This document shows, in pieces, positions 13,988 to 22,600 of a stretch of DNA of 64,000 nucleotides. Within the stretch, counting starts at the first letter, position 1; each line of letters starts with the position of its first letter. This DNA is from Trogon surrucura (Eukaryota; Chordata; Aves; Trogoniformes; Trogonidae), in assembly GCA_020746105.1 (NCBI GenBank), contig CM036626.1, positions 18,093,001 through 18,157,000 on the forward strand, given 5' to 3'. Made by a program: the position numbers and the translations under genes. The notes beneath the pieces are model-generated. The model was not told where the DNA came from, searched no databases, and saw only the letters and a list, made by a program, of their open reading frames with translations.

Positions 13988-14533
13988 ACATTTTGGCATC
14001 TCCCCTCCCATTCTGCTTTCTTAGGAACCCCAACTATCAGGCTCCTGACTTGCAGAGGCAGCTTTTCCTTGATCACACTGAAGCATTTGCCATGCAAGCT
14101 TGCTGCGAACCTCCTTGCCCTGCAAACCTCCCTGCCCAGCAAGAGACTGAGCTCCCGGGCACTTTGCTGCAACAGGTACTGCTAGACTTACCTCCCCTCT
14201 GTGTGAAGAGAGTGAAATGGGGATTTAGTGTGGCTAAACCTAGCAAAAGCACATAGGGGAGTGTGACACAGGTATATTGCTAATGTATGGAGCTACTGCA
14301 TCGACACAGGTATCAAATAGGGGCACATGCACACCTGTGTCGCACACACTGGTACATCACCCTCTGTAAGCTATGAAGAGCTTCACCTCTCCAGCTCCAG
14401 AAAGGGACATGGAGGCTTTCCGAGGTCATCTCACAGTCGGACGGCAGCAATGACCGAACACTCCGTCCCACCCCAGCCCACCCCACCAGTGACACCGCAC
14501 CCCACAGCGGGATGGCAGCAGTGACTGGACACT
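13988..14533. other. Upstream flank of GPR27, nothing specific
   Basis: The sequence is of moderate GC content, has no convincing coding exon on either strand, and leads into the CpG island. Tandem GTGACACC-type and CACCCCA-type runs near 14465-14505 grade into the microsatellite that follows. Confidence 0.4.
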
Positions 14534-14583
14534 CCCATCCCATCCCATCCCATCCCATCCCATCCCATCCCATCCCATCCATC
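14534..14583. repeat. (CCCAT)n pentanucleotide microsatellite
   Basis: About ten uninterrupted CCCAT units lie at the upstream edge of the GPR27 CpG island. The array is pure, so length polymorphism is likely. On the - strand it reads (ATGGG)n. Long open frames crossing it on both strands are products of the repeat, not evidence of a protein. Confidence 0.97.
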
Positions 14584-14845
14584 TCCTGGCTGCCTCCCAG
14601 CCCCACCTCGGCCCCCCGCCCCTCCATCCCTCCGCCCCCGCTCCGCCCCGCGGAGACGGCGGGAGAAGGGTGGAGGCCGGCGGGGTGCGTGTGTTTTGGG
14701 GGAGGGGGGCTTGTCCTCGGCTGCCGGCAGCCCCGCTCCGCTCCCCCCCCAGCCCCACTGCGGCAGCGGGACCTCCGCGCCGCTCCGCGCCGCTGCGCGG
14801 GTGACTCAGCCCCGCGCTCCGCAGGGGCCGGGCTGCGCGGGGACT

Positions 14846-14870
14846 GGGGGGGGGGGGGGGGGGGGGGGGG
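14846..14870 (+). repeat. Uninterrupted G25 tract
   Basis: Twenty-five consecutive G residues occur about 500 bp upstream of the GPR27 start. The tract can form G-quadruplexes on the + strand and i-motif-like structures on the C-rich strand. It is flanked by GC-rich unique sequence and followed by GGA repeats. Homopolymer length here is error-prone in assemblies. Confidence 0.95.
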
Positions 14871-14876
14871 CGGAGG

Positions 14877-14935
14877 CAGGGCGGAGGGAAGGAGGAGGAG
14901 GAGGAGGAGGGAAAGGAAGAAGGAGGGAGGGGGGG
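14877..14935 (+). repeat. GGA/GGAA-rich purine tract
   Basis: A purine-only stretch of GGAGG and GAAGG units lies directly downstream of the G25 tract in the GPR27 leader or promoter. It is a low-complexity repeat with further potential for G-quadruplex or triplex structure. No coding role is supported. Confidence 0.8.
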
Positions 14936-15170
14936 ATTTACCCCATTGTCCTCGGCGGGAGCTGGGCAGAGCCGCCGCCGCTGTGCGCAGGCTCGGCCGG
15001 CCCCCCTCGCCCGGCGCGGAGGAGCAGCTCGCCGGCGGTAAGGGGGTGGCTCCGCGGCGCTCCGCGTCCCCCTGTCCCCCCCCTCCCCACCACAAGCGCA
15101 TCCCCCATCCCCATGGGACGGCGGCGGCGCCGGGCGCGGCCCTAGCGCGGCCGCGGTGCGGGGGAGCCGC

Positions 15171-15299
15171 ATGGCCCGGGGGGAGCGCGGCGGCAGCGCC
15201 CCGCGTCGCCGGAGCGGCCGGGGCGGCGGCGGCGGGGGGAGGACGGCGGCAGCAGCGGGCATGGGGGCTCCGGGCGGCGCGGCCCTCGGCCCCGGCTGA
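15171..15299 (+). other. Upstream ORF in GPR27 leader (42 codons)
   Basis: An ATG at 15171 opens a 42-residue Gly/Arg/Ala-rich frame that ends at TGA 15297-15299. That is 70 bases before the GPR27 start and in a different frame from it. A second ATG at 15261 in the same frame gives a 12-residue version. If the mature leader includes this segment, the uORF could reduce translation of GPR27. Transcript inclusion is not demonstrable from sequence, and the frame is unlikely to encode a functional protein. Confidence 0.4.
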
Positions 15300-15325
15300 G
15301 ACCCCGGCGCTGCCTGCGCGGCCCC

Positions 15326-15364
15326 GCCGAGGAGGAGGAGGAGGAGGAGGGAGGAGGAGGAAGG
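15326..15364 (+). repeat. (GGA)n trinucleotide tract before GPR27 ATG
   Basis: Repeated GAG/GGA units run up to a few bases before the GPR27 start codon, in the presumed 5'UTR. The tract is another purine-rich low-complexity segment that may fold in the mRNA leader. It stays open in the GPR27 frame, so it does not by itself delimit the N-terminus. Confidence 0.85.
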
Positions 15365-15369
15365 ACCCG

Positions 15370-16512
15370 ATGGCGAACAGCAGCGAGCTGGGGAGCAGCA
15401 GCAGCCCGCACCTGCCCAGCGCCGGCGGCCTGCTGAGCGCCTCCGGGCTGAAGCTGGCCACGCTGGGCTTGATCCTTTGCGTGAGCCTGGCGGGCAACGT
15501 GCTCTTCGCCTGGCTCATCCTCAAGGACCGGCACCTGCACCGCGCCCCGTACTACCTGCTGCTGGACCTCTGCCTGGCCGACGGGCTCCGCTCGCTGGCC
15601 TGCTTCCCCTTCGTCATGCTGTCGGTGCGCAGCGGGGCCGCCTGGCCCCACGGGCCCCTCAGCTGCAAGGTGCTCGCCTTCCTGGCCGTGCTCTTCTGCT
15701 TCCACGCCGCCTTCCTGCTCTTCTGCGTGGGGGTCACGCGCTACATGGCCATCGCCCACCACCGCTTCTACGCCAAGCGCATGACGGGCTGGACCTGCCT
15801 GGCGGTGGTGTGCATGGTGTGGACCCTCTCCATGGCCATGGCCTTCCCCCCCGTCTTCGACGTGGGCACCTACAAGTTCATCCGGGAGGAGGAGCAGTGC
15901 ATCTTCGAGCACCGCTACGTCAAGGCCAACGACACGCTGGGCTTCATGCTCATGCTGGCGGCCGTCATCGCTGCCACCCACCTGGTTTACATCAAGCTGC
16001 TCTTCTTCATCCACGGGCACCGCAAGATGAAGCCGGCCCAGCTGGTACCGGCCATCAGCCAGAACTGGACCTTCCACGGGCCGGGAGCTACCGGCCAAGC
16101 GGCGGCGAACTGGACGGCCGGCTTCGGCAGGGGGCCCACGCCGCCCACCCTCGTGGGCATAAGGCAGGCCACGCACAGCCAGATCAAGAGGCTGCTGGTG
16201 CTGGAGGAATTTAAGATGGAGAAAAGGCTCTGCAAGATGTTCTACATGATCACCTTGCTCTTCTTGCTCCTCTGGTCCCCCTACATTGTGGCCTGCTACC
16301 TGCGGGTCTTCATTAAGGCCAGCTCCATCCCCCAGGTCTACCTGACCACCTCCGTCTGGATGACGTTTGCCCAGGCAGGGGTCAACCCCATCCTCTGCTT
16401 CATCTTCAACAAGGAGCTCAGGGTCTGTCTCCGAGCCCACTTCCCTTGCTGCCAAAGCATCCAGAGCACCCAGGGCACCATCCTTTGCGATCTCAAGAGC
16501 TTTGGGATGTAG
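15370..16512 (+). CDS. GPR27: GPR27 / SREB1 orphan G-protein-coupled receptor
   Basis: A class A orphan GPCR of the SREB family (GPR27, GPR85, GPR173), expected at the plasma membrane. It is 380 residues in one exon; human GPR27 is about 375 and also intronless. Visible features: N-glycosylation site NSS at residue 3; TM1 about 27-51 with GNVLF; TM2 about 59-82 with LADG; Cys99 and Cys177 for the TM3-ECL2 disulfide; VTRY at 122-125 in place of DRY; TM4 about 141-160; TM5 about 190-214. The long third intracellular loop carries the SREB signature [17 protein letters not shown] (232-248). TM6 has [12 protein letters not shown] and TM7 has NPILCF instead of NPxxY. The tail has FPCCQS and ends CDLKSFGM, which fits GPR27 better than GPR85 or GPR173, whose tails end differently. 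The frame stays open upstream to 14512, but the MAN start matches the family. Tail-to-tail PROK2 supports orthology. Its ligand is unsettled; a role in insulin production has been reported in mammals. Confidence 0.97.
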   Translation: MANSSELGSSSSPHLPSAGGLLSASGLKLATLGLILCVSLAGNVLFAWLILKDRHLHRAPYYLLLDLCLADGLRSLACFPFVMLSVRSGAAWPHGPLSCKVLAFLAVLFCFHAAFLLFCVGVTRYMAIAHHRFYAKRMTGWTCLAVVCMVWTLSMAMAFPPVFDVGTYKFIREEEQCIFEHRYVKANDTLGFMLMLAAVIAATHLVYIKLLFFIHGHRKMKPAQLVPAISQNWTFHGPGATGQAAANWTAGFGRGPTPPTLVGIRQATHSQIKRLLVLEEFKMEKRLCKMFYMITLLFLLLWSPYIVACYLRVFIKASSIPQVYLTTSVWMTFAQAGVNPILCFIFNKELRVCLRAHFPCCQSIQSTQGTILCDLKSFGM

Positions 16513-17382
16513 GGGGGCTTTTCTCTTTCTTAAAAAAAAAAAAAAGATGGATATGATTTTCCATGTTTCTGCATATGATCTCAAGAGAGTGTGACCTGTG
16601 GGGACATGCTAAACCACCACCCAAACCCTAGGCTGTAAGAAGCTATTTTATTTATTTTTCTATATTTTGCGTATGCTCTCTTCAGAACATAAAAAGTTGC
16701 TGTCTATGGGAACAGGTACTTGAGCAGGACACCCCTAAACCTTAGGCAGTAAGAAGCTGTTTTTCATTGTGATCGTGTGGTTTTTAAAAACAAACAGAAA
16801 AAAAAAACAAACAACAAAAACAGGGCTCCGAGTTTCTGGTCTTGCTTCTAATGTTTCTAGACATGATTCCAACAGATAACGGATTAAGGCCATGACATTT
16901 TTTTTTGTTTCCCTATTCCTGTCTGTTTTGATAAAGGCTTAACGATTTTACTCATATAATATTTGATAAGGGCCAAGACAATTTTATACTAAAGTTATTT
17001 TTGATGACCTCGAGGTGTTGTTTTATTATTATTTGATTTTAGGTGAAGAACAAGAAGAGGATGCTACTGATGTGGTCAGAAGTCAGTTTTCAGTGGGAGC
17101 TGTTGGGTTCATTCATTCTCAAATGGTCTGAGTATTTGGAGCAGTTACTTAAAACTTTTGCTTGACATGCAAACAGTGTAGAACTAATTTCAATTTTCTT
17201 GTTGCACTATTCATTTGGTAATATTTCAGAACTATTTGTGAAACGTGATTTTAAAATACCAACTTTAAAAATAATCAACTATAGCAGTTTTTAAAACCTA
17301 GATTGAAATTCATATTTTACTGCCTTTATAGGAAGTTATCTACAAACCTGGGTAATACTTGTACATTTTGACTGTTTTCTTT

Positions 17383-17388
17383 AATAAA
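17383..17388 (+). terminator. GPR27: Poly(A) signal AATAAA, GPR27 proximal
   Basis: A canonical AATAAA lies 871 bases after the GPR27 stop, in a T-rich context (TTTAATAAAATATTG). It would give a 3'UTR of roughly 0.9 kb. Confidence 0.55.
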
Positions 17389-17568
17389 ATATTGAAAACC
17401 TTTACTGTATTTAATTGTTTCAGAATGGCAGCATTCTGCTTTGCTGACAAATAACTTGTGTATGTGGAAGGCTGTATGTCTTGTGTCTGAGTAGATTTCA
17501 CAGCTGAGGTTATTATGGACAAGCACAATCCTTATTTGCTGTTAGATCTCAATTTAGGTGTTTATACC

Positions 17569-17574
17569 AATAAA
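17569..17574 (+). terminator. GPR27: Poly(A) signal AATAAA, GPR27 distal
   Basis: A second canonical AATAAA (ACCAATAAAAGTGAC) lies about 1.06 kb after the stop. Either signal could be used; alternative polyadenylation is plausible but not shown. Confidence 0.5.
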
Positions 17575-17590
17575 AGTGACTAAAGCGATT

Positions 17591-19660
17591 TTTAAGAAGA
17601 CTTAAGTTCATGATGGGCAACAGGTTTAAATAGCACGATTGTTTGTGTCTGCGGAAACTAAATTTCTGTTTAAGCTAATTGCTCCTCTGCTGATGATAGA
17701 AAAGAGTGCATAATTGTGGGTCACTGATTTTAGTTGGCAAAGCAGTTTTTTTTCACGTGGTGACTTGGTTAATACCATACTCATTTGTAAACTATGCTCT
17801 TAACGGGTAATTTACATTTATTAAGCGTGGCATTTTAACCTGCTTTATTGTTCAGCAAAAACTTCTCTCCAAGTATCTTAACTGGCAGCCTGATAGCAGG
17901 GTCCTCACACAGCTTTTTAGGCATCTTGGAGGAAGCTGTTCCTGACGTGCTTTCTTTCTGGTGTATCATATAGGATTTAACAAACATTGATCATCGCGGT
18001 GCTAGAGCAAGTTGCACACAAAATGACAGATAAGCCCAATTTCCATGAAGAAACCTGCATCTGTGCTAAGATTATTTCTGTACAGAGTAGTCCAAATCTG
18101 TTAGACATCAACTGAGAAAGAGTTGTCCTGGCTGTGAAGTGAGCACAGAAGAGACATCTCTGATGGCTCAGAAGAAGGCTAAGGTGGCAGCTTCAAACTT
18201 AGGCAGGGAATGAAATGAAGTGAGGCTTCGGGTTTGGTTTTACATCTTGCTTTCCACCCCCAGCTCAGATTGGAACACCGGAGAGGCAACATTTCTTGAA
18301 ACGTGCCTAAGGAGAAGTTTACAATTAGTTTTTGGTACAGCTGCAGAGAAGGTCGGCAGGAGGAAGACTGAGCTGTGCTGGTCCTGCCAGAGCTGGACTA
18401 AGAAATTGCTGTGGTTGGGGTATTTTAAAGTGAGATTTAATGATCATTTCCAAAGCTCTTTGAAAATGCATCTGAGTATAAAAGAAGGCTGTTGAGAACT
18501 TAGATCACAGCTGAAGTTGTTTTATCAGTGCTAATTATATTTTCATCCTGGAATATCAGATCATACCTTAGTGAAGAACCTCAGAGTAATGGGGCAGAGT
18601 TGTGTTGCAAAGACTTGAGGGCAAGGCATCGATGCTGTTGCTGGGAATTGTGTTCCAAGAATACCTTACGTGCCTGTCGGACTGCTAGGTCTTTGCAGTT
18701 GGGTTCCAACTTTCACAGAAACTTATTTCCTTAAAACTTAAGAAGCTTCCTATGTAGGGGCCTAGAATTGTGATCTCTAACTTAATCTTGCCTTCTTTTT
18801 CCTAATCCTTCTGGTACCCAAGCCAATGTTTTCTTTCTCTTACGCTATTAAAAATCCCTGATATTTTAGCATCCTATCTCTCTTCCAGGCTATAAGTAGT
18901 ATGGTTATGATTCTATTTAAACCGCAGAGATGGGAGAATAAGTTATTTTAAAACCTCCTTAAGGACCAGATTTTTCACTTCTAGAAAAATTAAGCACAAC
19001 TTGTATAGACAATCCTATATGCGGGGGATAGAAAATCACCTCTGAGTGACCTGATGGTTTTATTTAGACTTAGCTTATCAAGCCATGCTGCTGTATTGAA
19101 TGACAATCTCTGTGCACAAGCATCCACCATCTCAGCGTGCCCTTGCTAGGTGGGCGAGTCCGGTTCTTACCCACTGAAGGTAATTGCTATCCTCCATCAG
19201 TGGCAACTAGATAGTGGCAAAAGGATACAAGAAAGTTTAAAAAATAAAATCTGTGTACCATGCCTTTTGCTTGCATGTAGCTTCCAGGGCTGTCTCAGGA
19301 CTTCTGATGTGCACTGAGGGCAGAATCAGTGCTGTTTTAGGTTAATTTTATATTTTAGGTAGTTGTAATATCAAGCAGATTATGATCCTGGCCACGTTAG
19401 TACAAAAGAGAAAGAACTCCAGTAGCTTTAATTCAGGGTTTAGGCAGGTGGTGTACCATAGGGCTTCATTCCAGAAAATGTGAAACTAAATATCAAGGAC
19501 AGAAAATGAAACGCTACTCGGTGCCAGCACACCAACAAACACCACTTCGCGAGTCTATCCTGCTGGCTGAGAGTTCATGAAGAAAGTATGAAAACGCAGA
19601 AAGGGCTGGAAAGGCACCAAAGGATAAATATTCCTTCTGAAATCTGATAAAAGGAAGTTG
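17591..19660. other. Intergenic, no gene recognised
   Basis: This is the first part of the interval between the 3' ends of GPR27 and PROK2. Only short open frames without recognisable motifs occur on either strand. A CACGTG hexamer is present near 17755. No CR1 fragment or RNA gene was seen. Confidence 0.5.
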
Positions 19661-19661
19661 C

Positions 19662-19699
19662 AAAAAAAAAAAAAAAAAAAAAAAAAAAGAAAAAGAAAA
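19662..19699 (+). repeat. A27 tract with AAAAAG tail
   Basis: Twenty-seven consecutive A residues are followed by GAAAAAGAAAAA. This resembles the poly(A) end of a retroposed copy, but no parent gene or flanking target-site duplication could be recognised upstream. It may be a simple repeat. Confidence 0.8.
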
Positions 19700-22600
19700 A
19701 TAGCCTTTCCAAAGCACAGCATTAACATGTTCTCACAGTATCCTTTAGTCTGCACATGGGGAAAGCGGGTGACAGAGATTCAATGCTTTGACCAAGAGAA
19801 GATGAAAACTTACTCTGGATAATAAAATTGGAGAAAGAACGTTGGGGAGAATGGGCAGAGCTCAGGGAGATATCTCTGATGGTGGTGGGACCTGTGAGGT
19901 ATGACTGTAAACCTCCGTACCCTCCGCTGCCCATCCAAAAACCAGAGTGCTACTGGTCTTGCTCAAAGCTACTAATGCTGAGACTCAGCGTGAGCTGGGT
20001 CCTAATAGTCGCTTCCCATGTTCACGTGAGAGACTATTGCAGATTGTGCAAGTCCTGGGCTCGCTTGCGAAAACTCAGATGGTCTGAACCCGCTCTCCCC
20101 ATCCCCGCTGACCAAAACATGAAGCAAAAACATGAAGGGTTTGGTGAGCTGCCCAGCAGTGGGGCTCTCCCAGCTCTTCCATCTACCTCTGCATGACTGG
20201 AATGCAGATTGAGTCTTCTCTATACCCTTCCAGGCAGATGTATGATAGTTTTCCATATCCTGAGCAACATGAGTGCTGAGTATCACAGGAAATACCAACA
20301 TCATCTCCCCTGGAGACTCTCCGCGGTCTGTCTCAGAGGTCACAGCGCTCTTGTTCTTGCATATCTGTGGTGAAGAATTGCAGTTGCACTGAGAGCTGCT
20401 CTGGGAAAAATCTTGATTGCTGCTGGCATCTTCACTTGCTCACCAGGTATTTCACACATTCCTTACAAACGTTCCCAGTCAAAATCTTGAAGTCAGTGGA
20501 TTTTATTTTTTTTTTAGCACAAACTGAAATGTCAGGCCAGCTTGAAAAATGACACTGGTCTGAAATCTCAGCAAGTAGCAGCTATGGTGATCTCTGATTT
20601 ACAAACCAGCACAGTTGGGAGTACTGTGGGGTGCTTCCAGCTCTGCTATTAGATTTTGAGTTTCCTGGGAAAGGGGCTGAAATACTCGGCCCCAGCCAAA
20701 TTATCTTGCTGGGTAAAGGTCTCATTCAGTGGTCATGCTAGAGGATGAGCAGTGGGGAGCATAGCCCACAAGCTGTCAGCATTTGCTTTTCCAGTACTGG
20801 GTCTGCTGCGTCCCTGAATGCTGTGAAACCAGTATCTTTGAGGAAGAGGGCAGGGAATTTGGCTTAGTTTGACAGCAACAATTATTTTCCTGGGGATTCA
20901 CCTGGATGTGATACAGCCACACCTTTTCGGGAAGCTGCTCTGCTATATGCTGCAGGACTGCCCCAGGACATGTTGTGCTGAGCTCCAGAGGAGAGCAAAA
21001 CTGGTGTTTTCCCTCCCTTCCCAGCAAAAGATACATGGGTTTTGTCATGGACTTCTGCCACTTGCCCTACACAGTTAAGCACTGTCATCTTGCCCCTTTC
21101 TAGCACATGGACTTGCTCAGAATTGCCAACAAACTACCCCCAGAGAAGTGGCTCTGGACAGAATAACAGACACATTAGCAGAATGTGATCTAAGCTGTAG
21201 ATTAGATGATTCTGTGCACTATCAGAATACTCCAGAAATCTTATTAGATAGTTATGCTGCAAATCAAAAAAAAACCCAAAAACCTAGCAGGGGGGCTGTT
21301 TTCTAATAGAGGTCGGCTAAAATCCTCAATTTTAGTACAGCTTCCTTTATAGTTGCTCAAAACACCACACAGGCTACAATTAACTCTATTGCAATACGAA
21401 GCAGGAAACATCTCCCATGCTGTGGTGTTCTTAAGCTTTAGAATATTGTGTGGGGTAAATCCTTACTCATCCATTAATTGAAGAATCAGTGACCAAAAGC
21501 TGATTTTCCAACAGGCCTGACATCTGCGGTGTTCTGACTTTCCCCACCGCTGATGGTGCCGAGCATCTCTGAGCCTATTTTCGCTTGGTACGAGTCATTA
21601 ACTGCCCCACACCTCAGTACTTGATCTGAAAAATGATTAATTATTCTTATTCACCTTTGTGAAGCACAGAACTACTGATGGCAAGAGCAGAGCATTATCG
21701 CGGTTGAACAATCGCTGACTACAGAAGCTTTCATCACTTAACTTTAAAGTCAAGCTAAGCCTTTAATGCAAGCTGTTGCATTTCTGTATTTCTATTCATG
21801 TTTAATGACCTCAGCACTTGCACTTTGTCTTTGATCTTGTGAGTCATGCATGGTTGTACTGTGGATGTATTTATCGGAAAGCCACTTTCTTCGGCGCCCC
21901 ATTTTTCACCTCTGCAGTGACCAGGTTGATAGCGCAAAGCACTTTCTGTAGGAGGCTTTCAAGTTCAAAGCCAGTCTTGCAAGGGCAGAGGGAAGCTGTG
22001 AAGTCCCAGTTAATTTTAGGCAGTCATCAGAGCACTAATAGAGTAGGCAGATATCCAGACATTGCCCAGTGAAGAGAAAGCCTGTCCTAAAGTTTCTGAC
22101 CGTTATTTACTCGTGTGTCACTAAAAAAAAAAAAAGAATAGTAAAAATCCTGTGTTTGTGTGAGTATGATTAACTGTTGGAACAAGTCATCCGGGGGAAA
22201 AAAAAATAAAATGGATCCTCCATCTGCGAGACACGCAGTGTGAGCCTGCACGCCAGCCCACGGCACACCTGCCTGGGAGCCTGCTGCCTGCCCCGCTGGG
22301 CTCCTGGTGCCCAGCCCAAGAAAAAGAAACTAGAAACACCAGTACACAGCACCAGAACCCTCTCTGTCTCACGGCAATGCACTCCTTCCTTTCGCCAACT
22401 GTTTCACAACACCCATTTTATCATACCTTGTAAATACCAGTGCTTGCTTCTCTCACAAATTTTAACATAGGTAGAGATAAAATGGCTTTGTTGTTAGCAA
22501 AAAAAAAATAAAATCCAGAGGGAAACACAGGAAGATTCAGAAGGAAGGGCTGAAGTCTGTGTGCTTTCTGACAGTAAGAGAAAGAGGAATGATTTAGTGG

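Larger units (their letters stand above)
14600..16520. promoter_or_regulatory. CpG island covering GPR27 promoter and CDS
   Basis: CpG density is very high and stop codons are scarce in all frames across the leader and coding exon, as expected of a CpG-island promoter. Visible elements include a TGACTCAGC (AP-1/MARE-type) site at 14802-14810, GC-box-like runs, a G25 tract and GGA repeats. No TATA box is evident close to the start codon. The exact transcription start cannot be fixed from sequence. In human, the EIF4E3 promoter shares this general area in the opposite direction, so bidirectional activity is possible but not shown here. Confidence 0.75.
16513..17590 (+). other. GPR27: Probable GPR27 3'UTR
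   Basis: Directly after the stop codon the sequence turns AT-rich. It has an A13 run near 16531, an AU-rich TTTATTTATTTTT element near 16647-16659 and two AATAAA signals. A diverged direct repeat at a spacing of 114 bases (AAACCCTAGGCTGTAAGAAG from 16623, AAACCTTAGGCAGTAAGAAG from 16737) lies within it. The extent is inferred from the second poly(A) signal; no transcript data were available. Confidence 0.65.

Noticed and set aside
14512..15369. In-frame upstream extension of GPR27
   Set aside because: It translates the microsatellite and the G-tract into repeats. The MAN start at 15370 matches the SREB family N-terminus and length, so the extension is treated as non-coding leader.
14313..15524. 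403-codon - strand frame through the GPR27 promoter
   Set aside because: Its composition is dominated by Pro/Ala/Arg runs from the CpG island, the C-tract and the ATGGG microsatellite. There is no match to EIF4E3 or any other protein.
15142..16584. 480-codon open frame on the - strand antisense to GPR27
   Set aside because: It is the complement of a GC-rich, stop-poor coding exon. Its translation is low-complexity His/Glu/Gly/Val-rich with no domain. It is a shadow of the GPR27 codons.
19662..19699. Poly(A) end of a processed pseudogene
   Set aside because: No parent coding sequence and no target-site duplication could be recognised, so it is listed only as a simple repeat.
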